Origin: RCIO01 sp965232405
Lineage (GTDB): Bacteria > Pseudomonadota > Alphaproteobacteria > Rhizobiales > Rhizobiaceae
Direction of reading: 5' to 3'
Assembly: GCA_965232405.1 (NCBI GenBank)
Contig: OZ246966.1
Span: 1,240,001 to 1,304,000 of the forward strand
DNA: 64,000 bases
The translations under genes were made by a program, and so were the position numbers. Shown here in pieces: positions 45,949-53,279 of this stretch; the first letter of the stretch is position 1; every line of letters begins with the position of its first letter. Below the pieces are notes generated by a model. The model searched no databases, was not told the DNA's origin, and worked only from the letters and a program-made list of their open reading frames with translations.

Positions 45949-45963
45949 TTAAGGCCGCGTTAA
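45949..45963. promoter_or_regulatory. CtrA-type box between PBP1A and acyltransferase genes
   Basis: TTAA (45949-45952), GGCCGCG, TTAA (45960-45963) is an exact TTAA-N7-TTAA match. An extra half-site GTTAAC lies at 45985-45990. The site is 67 bp before the PBP1A start and 89 bp before the acyltransferase start, so it could control either gene. No firm -10 is seen on either side. Confidence 0.5.
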
Positions 45964-46051
45964 GGCTGGCGCTTCGCTGCTGCTGTTAACGGAATCGCCA
46001 CCAGCCACGAGCTAGCCTGTGCCGGGTCCCGATTTCCGGGAAGGACATTCG

Positions 46052-47152
46052 ATGGCAGCCGCAGAAAGATCACGCATTCCCTGGGTCGATACAGCCAAGG
46101 GCATGTGCATCATCATGGTGGTGATGGTCCACGCGACACTGGGCGTGGAAGCCTATGCCGGCGCGGAAGGCTGGATGGGTAAGGTGGTGTCGTTTGCGCG
46201 TCCGTTCCGGATGCCTGACTTCTTTCTCATCTCCGGCCTGTTCCTTGGTCTCGTCATCGACCGGCCCTGGATGCGGTACATTGACCGCAAGGTCGTACAT
46301 TTCGCCTATTTCTATGTGCTTTGGCTGACCATACAGTTTGTGTTCAAGGCGCCGGGCATGGCGATGGAGAACGGCGCGGCATATGCCGGGCGTGAATATC
46401 TCTGGGCCTATGTCCAGCCGTTCGGCACGCTGTGGTTCATCTACCTGCTGCCGATCTTCTTCATCGCGACACGGCTGACCAAGACCCTGCCGGTCTGGTT
46501 TGTGCTTGCATGGGCGGCAGCGCTTGAAATCCTGCCGGTCAGGACAGGCTCGATCATCTTCGACGAGTTCTGCAGCCGCTTCTTCTATTTCTACGCCGGC
46601 TATCTGTTTGCATCGAACGTGTTTGCCATTGCCTACTGGGCGCGTGCCAATGCCGGGAAAGTGCTGGCACTGATCGCGCTATGGGCGCCGATCAACGCGT
46701 TGCTGGTCTTCACGCCGGCGCCTGCTTCACTGCGGATGTTCCTGCAGCCGGATATTGGCGATTCCGGTGCGACTGGCGGCATCGCGGAACTGCCGTTCGT
46801 TTCGATCCTTCTTGCCATGGCCGGTATCGCGGTCGTGATCTGTATTGCGGCGCTGATCTCGCAGAAGCGGGGAAGCGGCTGGCTTACATGGCTCGGCGCG
46901 CATTCCATTGTTGTCTATCTGGCGTTCTTCCTGCCGATGGCCGTGACGCGCACAGTGTTGCTGAAGGTCGGGATCATCGAGGATATCGGCACGATTTCGC
47001 TCATCACGACCATCGCAGCGGTCGTCGGCCCGGTCGTTCTCTACGGCATGGTCAAGTGGAGCGGCTACGGCAACTTCCTGTTCGAGCGGCCGGAATGGGC
47101 AAAAATCGACAGGCCGTCAAAACGGCCGGAGACGCTGCAGCCTGCCGAATGA
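46052..47152 (+). CDS. Acyltransferase-3 family membrane protein
   Basis: A 366-residue protein with about ten membrane helices. The N-terminal helix has the family motif RIPWVDTAKGMCIIMVVMVHAT, in which the His is the catalytic residue. A conserved Arg/Asp pair lies in SFARPFRMPDFFLISGLFLGL. Members add acetyl, succinyl or other acyl groups to sugars of the cell surface, such as periplasmic glucans, LPS or exopolysaccharide. The substrate is unknown. GGAAGG stands just before the ATG at 46052. It is convergent with rnd, with 3 bp between them. Confidence 0.9.
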   Translation: MAAAERSRIPWVDTAKGMCIIMVVMVHATLGVEAYAGAEGWMGKVVSFARPFRMPDFFLISGLFLGLVIDRPWMRYIDRKVVHFAYFYVLWLTIQFVFKAPGMAMENGAAYAGREYLWAYVQPFGTLWFIYLLPIFFIATRLTKTLPVWFVLAWAAALEILPVRTGSIIFDEFCSRFFYFYAGYLFASNVFAIAYWARANAGKVLALIALWAPINALLVFTPAPASLRMFLQPDIGDSGATGGIAELPFVSILLAMAGIAVVICIAALISQKRGSGWLTWLGAHSIVVYLAFFLPMAVTRTVLLKVGIIEDIGTISLITTIAAVVGPVVLYGMVKWSGYGNFLFERPEWAKIDRPSKRPETLQPAE

Positions 47153-47155
47153 CAA

Positions 47156-47773
47156 TCAGCTGTGGGCGAAGATGTCCTCTTCGTCCCAGCCCATCAGATC
47201 CAGCTTCGCCCTGGTCGGCAGGAAGCGGAAGCAAGCCTCGGCTTCCTTCGCGCGGTTCTCACGTTCCAGCCGCTCGACCAGCTTGTCGCGCAACTGGTGC
47301 AGGTAAAGCACGTCGGAGGCGGCATATTCGAGCTGATCCTGCGACAGTTCATCCGCCGCCCAGTCCGACGATTGCTGCACCTTGGACAAGCTGACGCCGA
47401 GCAGTTCGGAGCAGATGTCCTTCAATCCGTGGCGGTCGGTATATGTGCGGGTCAGGCGCGACGCGATCTTGGTGCAAAAGACAGGCTGCGGCATGACGCC
47501 AAAGGCGTTGTAGAGGACTGCGAGATCGAAGCGGCCGAAATGGAACAGCTTGGTGACCTTGCGGTTCCTGAGCAGGCTGACGAGGTTCGGCGCCTTCTTC
47601 TGGCCCTGCGCAATCTGGATGACGTCGGCGGTGCCGTCGCCGGGCGAAATCTGCACCACGCAAAGCCGGTCGCGATGCGGATTCAGACCCAGCGTCTCTG
47701 TATCGATTGCGACCGCATCGACATCGTAGTTGTTGAGGTCAGGCAGATCGTGGCGGTGGAAACGAATCGTCAT
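47156..47773 (-). CDS. Ribonuclease D-type 3'-5' exonuclease
   Basis: A 205-residue DEDD-family exonuclease, exonuclease domain only. The metal residues are in AIDTETLGLNP (Exo I), FHFGRFDLAVLYNAFG (Exo II) and LEYAASDVLYLHQLRDKL (Exo III, DEDDy type with Tyr). Full-length RNase D has HRDC domains and about 380 residues; this short version is common in rhizobia and is often named rnd. It processes RNA ends; exact targets are unknown. The ATG at 47773 is used. The open frame up to 47836 would run into the peptidase 3' gap. Confidence 0.9.
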   Translation of the reverse strand: MTIRFHRHDLPDLNNYDVDAVAIDTETLGLNPHRDRLCVVQISPGDGTADVIQIAQGQKKAPNLVSLLRNRKVTKLFHFGRFDLAVLYNAFGVMPQPVFCTKIASRLTRTYTDRHGLKDICSELLGVSLSKVQQSSDWAADELSQDQLEYAASDVLYLHQLRDKLVERLERENRAKEAEACFRFLPTRAKLDLMGWDEEDIFAHS

Positions 47774-47865
47774 CGGTGGCTCCCGCTGGCTTTGGGCCTG
47801 ATTAGCCGCATGCGCTGCCGGGGGCAATGCGGCCACGCCAATCCTCTACCGGCTGGCGTGACCGG

Positions 47866-49251
47866 CTATTTCGACACCGCGTCCAGAATGCGCGCCCATG
47901 AGCGCTGGCCCTTGTGGAAGGACGTCACATTGTACTTCTCGTTGGGCGAGTGAATGCGGTCGTCGTCGAGGCCGAAACCGACCAGCAGCGATTCCATGCC
48001 CAGCATCGACTTGAAGTCGCCGACAATCGGGATCGAGCCGCCCATCGCGATCATAAGGGCCGGCTTGTTCCACTCGTCCGACAGGGCAACCTTTGCCTTG
48101 GTCACGACCGGTGAATCGTAGGGCAGCTGGAGCGCTGCCCCGCCGCCATGCTTCTGGAACTCAGCCTTGCAATCGGCCGGCAGCCGCGCTTCCACGAAAG
48201 CGCGGAAAGCCGCACGCACCTTCTCCGGATCCTGCTTGTGGACCAGCCGGAACGAAACCTTGGCCGAGGCCTTGGACGCAATGACGGTCTTGAAGCCGTC
48301 GCCCTCATAACCGCCGGAAATACCGTTGAACTCGGCTGTCGGCCTGGCCCAGATCAGTTCCAGCAGTGAACGGCCCTTTTCGCCAGAGGGCACCGAAAGC
48401 CCTACCTCGCCGAGGAACTTTTCGGCGGTCATGCCCAACGCATCCCAGGATTGCTTGATCTGCTGGGGCGTTTCTTCGACACCGTCGTAGAAGCCGGGAA
48501 TGGTCACCCTTCCCGTCTCGTCATGCATGTCGGCGAGGATTTTCGCCAGAACGCGGATCGGGTTGGCGGCAGCGCCGCCATACATGCCCGAATGCAGGTC
48601 GCGGTCGGCAGCGTGAATGGTGACTTCCTCGCCGGTCAGACCGCGCAGGCCGGTGGTTATCGCCGGCGTCTCGGCATCCCACATGCCGGTGTCGCATACC
48701 ATTGCGAAATCGGCCTTCAGTTCGTCGGCGTTGGCCTTGAGGAAGGGATGCAGTGAAGGAGAGCCGGACTCTTCCTCGCCTTCGAACAGGATGGTTACCC
48801 TGCAGGGCAGCGCGCCGTGAACAGCCTTGTAGGCGCGGCAGGCTTCCACAAAGGTCATCAGCTGGCCCTTGTCGTCGGAGGAGCCGCGCCCGGTGATGAT
48901 CTTTACGCCATTGTCCTCTTTCACTTTCGGATCGAACGGGTCGTCCACCCATAGCGACAGCGGATCAACCGGCTGAACATCGTAGTGACCGTAAAACAGG
49001 ACATGAGGGGCATTAGGGCCGGGTCCGTCATGATGGCCCACGACCATCGGATGACCTTCCGTATCGCGCAGGCTTGCCTCGAAGCCGATCGACTTCAGAT
49101 CATCGACCAGCCATTCGGCTGCCCTGCGGCAATCGGCCTTGAATGCGGGATCGGTGGAAATCGACTTGATGCGCACGAGATCGAACAGCCGCTCCAGGCT
49201 GTTGTCAAATTCGGTGTCGATTGCATCAAGGACGGGTGCAAGCGCGGTCAT
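47866..49251 (-). CDS. M20-family dipeptidase/metallopeptidase
   Basis: A 461-residue zinc peptidase. The metal ligands are in LFYGHYDVQPVDP, GRGSSDDKGQLM and LFEGEEESGSPSL, with EGEEE as catalytic Glu plus ligand. SGMYGGAAANP is in the lid/dimer domain, and HSPNEKYNVTSFHKG carries the last His ligand. It fits the M20 dipeptidase group with GHYDVQP, which cut small peptides such as Xaa-His. It is cytoplasmic, with no signal peptide. GAGAGG is found before the ATG. The small-RNA gene lies just upstream on the same strand and ends before it. Confidence 0.93.
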   Translation of the reverse strand: MTALAPVLDAIDTEFDNSLERLFDLVRIKSISTDPAFKADCRRAAEWLVDDLKSIGFEASLRDTEGHPMVVGHHDGPGPNAPHVLFYGHYDVQPVDPLSLWVDDPFDPKVKEDNGVKIITGRGSSDDKGQLMTFVEACRAYKAVHGALPCRVTILFEGEEESGSPSLHPFLKANADELKADFAMVCDTGMWDAETPAITTGLRGLTGEEVTIHAADRDLHSGMYGGAAANPIRVLAKILADMHDETGRVTIPGFYDGVEETPQQIKQSWDALGMTAEKFLGEVGLSVPSGEKGRSLLELIWARPTAEFNGISGGYEGDGFKTVIASKASAKVSFRLVHKQDPEKVRAAFRAFVEARLPADCKAEFQKHGGGAALQLPYDSPVVTKAKVALSDEWNKPALMIAMGGSIPIVGDFKSMLGMESLLVGFGLDDDRIHSPNEKYNVTSFHKGQRSWARILDAVSK

Positions 49252-49333
49252 GGATGGCCTCTCGGAAACGATTTCGGAGGAACCTATCGGCGCTCACTCG
49301 CAACGGAAAGGGATTTGGGTATCTGGACCAGCC

Positions 49334-49373
49334 AAAAAAGTGCCGCCGTGGTGGAGGGGGGAACCACGGCGGC
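49334..49373 (-). terminator. Intrinsic terminator of the small RNA
   Basis: GCCGCCGTGGT and ACCACGGCGGC form an 11-bp perfect stem (49342-49373 with a 10-base loop). On the minus strand it is followed by AC and six T residues (49334-49339). On the plus strand no T-run follows, which fixes the transcribed strand. Confidence 0.85.
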
Positions 49374-49484
49374 CTTACTTCAAACGAGACGGCAGCCCGG
49401 AGAGGGGGATGAGGCTGCCGTCGCTGTTATGTCCGGTTAGGCGGGGGACGGGCCTATGTCCGGACCCGGCGAAAATTGCCGATG
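49334..49484 (-). ncRNA. Small regulatory RNA candidate (alpha-r7/Smr7C-like), polA-adjacent
   Basis: On the minus strand a promoter-like pair lies 5' (49491-49519) and an intrinsic terminator 3' (49334-49373). The transcript between them would be about 150 bases. It folds into three stem-loops: TAGGC/GCCTA with loop CCGTCCCCC (about 49436-49454); perfect 10-bp GACGGCAGCC/GGCTGCCGTC (49388-49422) with loop TCATCCCCCTCTCCG; and perfect 11-bp GCCGCCGTGGT/ACCACGGCGGC (49342-49373) with loop TCCCCCCTCC, followed by T6. All three loops are rich in C and U and can pair with GGAGG ribosome-binding sites. As I recall, the S. meliloti Smr7C gene also lies beside polA and its product is about 150 nucleotides long, so this is probably the same family. 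No open reading frame is in it. Homology could not be tested here. Confidence 0.8.
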
Positions 49485-49490
49485 AGTAGG

Positions 49491-49519
49491 ATTTGTGTCT
49501 CCGATAGTGGCGATTCAAG
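49491..49519 (-). promoter_or_regulatory. Promoter of the small RNA
   Basis: Minus strand CTTGAA (49514-49519), 17 bases, ACAAAT (49491-49496). The -35 matches five of six bases of CTTGAC; the -10 is weak. Predicted start near 49484 gives a transcript of about 150 bases. The rest of the gap up to polA (49520-49638) holds a small TTACA/TGTAA inverted repeat (49530-49543) but no clear polA promoter. Confidence 0.5.
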
Positions 49520-49638
49520 GGCGCTAACATTACAGTTGTGTAACGAAGGCGTGAGCGGCCATTTTCAGCGTCAGGAGCTAGCCCTGCAGCGCCTGTTTGC
49601 AATGGACAGGCCGCGACCGGCACGGTACCCCTTCGCCC

Positions 49639-52566
49639 ATGGCAAAAGGCGATCATCTCTTCCTTGTCGACGGCTCCGGCTACATTTTCCGTGCCTATCA
49701 TGCGCTCCCACCGCTGACACGCAAATCCGACGGTTTGCCGGTTGGTGCTGTGTCCGGTTTCTGCAACATGCTGTGGAAGCTGATGCTGGATGCGCGCAAC
49801 ACCGATGTCGGCGTTGTGCCCACGCATTTTGCGGTGATTTTCGACCATTCGTCGAAAACGTTCCGCCACGAAATCTACCCCGAATACAAGGCGAACCGCT
49901 CGGAGCCGCCGGAAGACCTGATCCCGCAATTCGGACTGATCCGTCAAGCGACCAAGGCATTCAACCTGCCCTGCATCGAAATGGAGGGCTACGAGGCCGA
50001 TGACCTGATCGCCACCTATGCCAGGCTGATGACGGAAACAGGCGGCGATACCACCATCATCTCGTCCGACAAGGACCTGATGCAGCTCGTGAACGACCAT
50101 GTCGGCATGTACGACCCCATGAAGGACCGGGAGATCGGCGTCGCGGAAGTGATCGAGAAGTGGGGTGTCGGCCCCGACAAGATGATCGACCTGCAGGCGC
50201 TGACGGGTGACTCGGTCGACAATGTGCCCGGCGTTCCGGGCATCGGGCCGAAAACGGCGGCCCAGCTCCTCGAAGAATATGGCGATCTCGACGCGCTGCT
50301 GGAACGCGCCGGCGAAATCAAGCAGCAGAAGCGGCGCGAAAACATTATCGAAAACGCCGACAAGGCGCGCATCTCACGCGAACTGGTGCGGCTGAAAGAC
50401 GACGTGCCCTCCGTCGAACCGATCGACGACTTCGTACTGCAACCGCCTGACGGGCCGAGGCTGATCGGTTTTCTGAAGGCGATGGAGTTCTCAACCCTGA
50501 CCCGGCGCGTGTCGGAAGAAACGGAAACCGAGGCCGGCGAGGTCGAACCCTCGAGTGTCGACGTAGAATGGGGCGAGGACGCACACGGGCCGGATGTCGG
50601 CTCCGGCAAATCCGTTGCCACTGAGACCAAGGACGCCTCGTCTGCCGACAGCGGCGGAGAAGCCACGCCGTCATCGCTTGCCGCGAGGCGAGCGGAAGCG
50701 ATCGTCGCACAGGATGTCGACCGGTCGGGCTACGTCACGATCCGCGACGTAAGCGAACTGGAAAAGTGGGCCGATGAGGCGCGCGAGATTGGCTATGTCG
50801 CCTTCGATACCGAAACGACGTCGCTCGACCCGATGCAGGCCGAACTGGTCGGTTTCTCGCTGGCAACGAAGCCAGGGCGCGCATGCTATGTGCCGCTGAC
50901 ACACAAGAAGGGCGCCGACGATCTGCTTGGCGGCGGGCTGGCGGACGACCAGATACCGGTTCGCGACGCGCTCGCTGTATTGAAGCCACTGCTCGAAGAC
51001 CGTGCGGTGCTGAAGATCGCGCAGAATCTGAAATACGATCTGGTGATCATGAACCAGCACGGTGTCGACGTGCTGAACTACGACGACACGATGCTGCTTT
51101 CTTATGTCAGCGATGCCGGAACAGGCGGACAGGGCATGGATGCGCTTTCGGAACGCTGGCTCGGCCACACGCCGATCCCCTTCAAGGAGCTGGCCGGCAC
51201 CGGCAAGAAAGCACTTACGTTCGACTTCATCGATATCGACAAGGCTACCGCCTACGCTGCCGAGGACGCCGACGTGACCTTGCGGCTTTGGCTGGCACTG
51301 AAACCGCACATGGTGGCGAAGGGCCTGACCTCGGTTTACGAGCGGCTGGAGCGCCCGCTGGTGACCGTGCTGGCGCGCATGGAACAGCGCGGCGTCTCGG
51401 TGGACCGGCAGATACTGTCACGGCTGTCGGGCGATTTCGCGCAAGGGGCCGCCGCGCTCGAAGACGAGATCTACGAGCTTGCCGGTGAAAAGTTCACGAT
51501 CGGTTCGCCCAAGCAGCTTGGCGATATTCTGTTTGGCAAGATGGGATTGCCGGGCGGCAGCAAGACCAAGACCGGCCAGTGGTCGACCTCGGCGCAAATC
51601 CTCGAGGATCTCGCCGCGGAAGGGCATGAACTGCCGCGCAAGATCGTGGACTGGCGGCAGCTTACCAAGCTGAAATCGACCTATACGGATGCCCTGCCCG
51701 GCTACATCCATCCCGAAACCAAGCGCGTGCACACGTCCTACGCGCTGGCCGCGACGACGACCGGGCGGCTTTCCTCGTCGGAGCCCAATCTTCAGAACAT
51801 CCCGATCCGCACGGCGGAAGGCCGGAAGATCCGGACCGCCTTCGTCGCCGAAAAGGGAAACAAACTGATTTCGGCCGACTACAGCCAGATCGAGCTCAGG
51901 GTGCTGGCTCATGTGGCCGACATTCCGCAACTCAGGAAGGCGTTCGAGGACGGCATAGACATTCACGCCATGACGGCTTCGGAGATGTTCTCAGTGCCGG
52001 TCGAAGGCATGCCACCGGAAGTGCGGCGGCGCGCCAAGGCGATCAATTTCGGGATCATCTACGGCATTTCCGCCTTCGGGCTGGCCAACCAACTCAGCAT
52101 CGAGCGCTCCGAGGCGAGCGACTACATCAAGAAGTATTTCGAGCGTTTTCCCGGCATCCGCGACTATATGGAATACACCAAGGCGTTCTGCCGCGAGAAC
52201 GGCTATGTGGAAACGATCTTCGGCCGGCGGGCGCACTACCCAGAAATCCGCTCGTCCAACCCGCAGCATCGCGCCTTCTCCGAACGCGCCGCTATCAACG
52301 CGCCTATCCAGGGCTCCGCGGCCGACATCATTCGCCGCGCCATGGTCCGCATGGACTCCGCACTTGAGAATGCAGGGCTTAACGACACGCGCATGCTGCT
52401 GCAGGTTCATGACGAACTGATCTTCGAGACGCCGGAGCAAGAAGCCGAAAAGGCGATGCCGGTGATCTGCGAAATCATGGAAAACGCGGCCATGCCGGCG
52501 ATCTCGATGGCTGTACCCCTGCAGGTGGACGCACGCGCCGCCGACAATTGGGACGAGGCGCATTAG
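49639..52566 (+). CDS. polA: DNA polymerase I
   Basis: A 975-residue polymerase. The 5'-3' exonuclease covers residues 1-300 or so (HLFLVDGSGYIFRAYHALPP, YEADDLIATYA, GVPGIGPKTAAQLL). The 3'-5' proofreading domain has its Exo I at about residue 390 (FDTETTSLDP), so it is probably active, unlike in Taq. The polymerase has motif A near 745 (SADYSQIELRVLAHV), motif B (RRRAKAINFGIIYGISAFGLA) and motif C near 923 (VHDELIFE). An acidic linker of about 60 residues joins the first two domains. The start at ATG 49639 gives the family N-terminus; a TTG at 49597 in frame is unlikely. No good ribosome-binding site precedes the ATG. Confidence 0.96.
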   Translation: MAKGDHLFLVDGSGYIFRAYHALPPLTRKSDGLPVGAVSGFCNMLWKLMLDARNTDVGVVPTHFAVIFDHSSKTFRHEIYPEYKANRSEPPEDLIPQFGLIRQATKAFNLPCIEMEGYEADDLIATYARLMTETGGDTTIISSDKDLMQLVNDHVGMYDPMKDREIGVAEVIEKWGVGPDKMIDLQALTGDSVDNVPGVPGIGPKTAAQLLEEYGDLDALLERAGEIKQQKRRENIIENADKARISRELVRLKDDVPSVEPIDDFVLQPPDGPRLIGFLKAMEFSTLTRRVSEETETEAGEVEPSSVDVEWGEDAHGPDVGSGKSVATETKDASSADSGGEATPSSLAARRAEAIVAQDVDRSGYVTIRDVSELEKWADEAREIGYVAFDTETTSLDPMQAELVGFSLATKPGRACYVPLTHKKGADDLLGGGLADDQIPVRDALAVLKPLLEDRAVLKIAQNLKYDLVIMNQHGVDVLNYDDTMLLSYVSDAGTGGQGMDALSERWLGHTPIPFKELAGTGKKALTFDFIDIDKATAYAAEDADVTLRLWLALKPHMVAKGLTSVYERLERPLVTVLARMEQRGVSVDRQILSRLSGDFAQGAAALEDEIYELAGEKFTIGSPKQLGDILFGKMGLPGGSKTKTGQWSTSAQILEDLAAEGHELPRKIVDWRQLTKLKSTYTDALPGYIHPETKRVHTSYALAATTTGRLSSSEPNLQNIPIRTAEGRKIRTAFVAEKGNKLISADYSQIELRVLAHVADIPQLRKAFEDGIDIHAMTASEMFSVPVEGMPPEVRRRAKAINFGIIYGISAFGLANQLSIERSEASDYIKKYFERFPGIRDYMEYTKAFCRENGYVETIFGRRAHYPEIRSSNPQHRAFSERAAINAPIQGSAADIIRRAMVRMDSALENAGLNDTRMLLQVHDELIFETPEQEAEKAMPVICEIMENAAMPAISMAVPLQVDARAADNWDEAH

Positions 52567-52571
52567 GCGAG

Positions 52572-53201
52572 ATGGAGCTATTCACAGCCGAATACCTGCC
52601 AACGCTCCTTTCATTCGCGCTGACATCGCTACTGATCGAGCTGACGCCGGGTCCAAACATGACCTATCTGGCGCTGGTGGCGTCATCCGAAGGCAGGCGG
52701 GCCGGTTTTGCTACCGTTGCAGGCGTGGCGATCGGGCTGGCGGCTATCGGCACACTGGCCGCCATTGGCGTTGCTGAGCTCATCCAGGCATCGGACATGG
52801 CCTATGAGGGGCTGCGGTGGGCTGGCGTCGCCTTCCTGCTTTATCTCGCCTGGGACGGGTGGCATCAGGGCGCCGATGTCGTATCGACCGCCAGCCAGTC
52901 GGACCGGCGCTACTTCACGCGTGGGCTGATCACCAACATTCTCAATCCAAAGGCAGCGGTCTTCTATATTGCCGTGCTTCCAACATTCATCGATCCTGCA
53001 CATCCCCTGACGCAGCAGACGATCCTGCTCACGGCGGTCTATGTTCTCGTCGCAACGTTGGTTCATTTCGTCATTGTCGTTGCCGCCGGGGCGCTTGAGC
53101 CCGTGCTCAACGACCAGCGCCGTGAACTGATAGCCCGCCGAACGCTGTCGCTGCTTCTTGCCGCGGTGGCAATCTGGTTTGGCTGGTCGACCGCGCGTTA
53201 G
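52572..53201 (+). CDS. LysE/RhtB-family amino-acid exporter
   Basis: A 209-residue inner-membrane protein with six predicted helices. The N-terminal IELTPGPNMTYLALVASSEGRRAGFATVAGVAIGL is the LysE family hallmark, and FTRGLITNILNPKAAVFYIAVLPTFI is the second. It exports amino acids such as homoserine, threonine or lysine; the substrate is unknown. It starts 5 bp after polA and is probably partly co-transcribed with it. Confidence 0.92.
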   Translation: MELFTAEYLPTLLSFALTSLLIELTPGPNMTYLALVASSEGRRAGFATVAGVAIGLAAIGTLAAIGVAELIQASDMAYEGLRWAGVAFLLYLAWDGWHQGADVVSTASQSDRRYFTRGLITNILNPKAAVFYIAVLPTFIDPAHPLTQQTILLTAVYVLVATLVHFVIVVAAGALEPVLNDQRRELIARRTLSLLLAAVAIWFGWSTAR

Positions 53202-53279
53202 GTACCGCGCTCCCCAATGCCGCCCCATTCCTGTAGAAGCTGTTCGTGCTTGGGTATCGATTGGGCTTGGGAGAACTTC

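Noticed and set aside
49342..49422. The same hairpins as a plus-strand RNA leading into polA
   Set aside because: The T-run that makes a terminator is only on the minus strand, and the promoter match is also on the minus strand.
49597..49638. Longer polA start at the TTG 49597
   Set aside because: The added residues are unlike the family and no ribosome-binding site precedes it; ATG 49639 gives the standard N-terminus.
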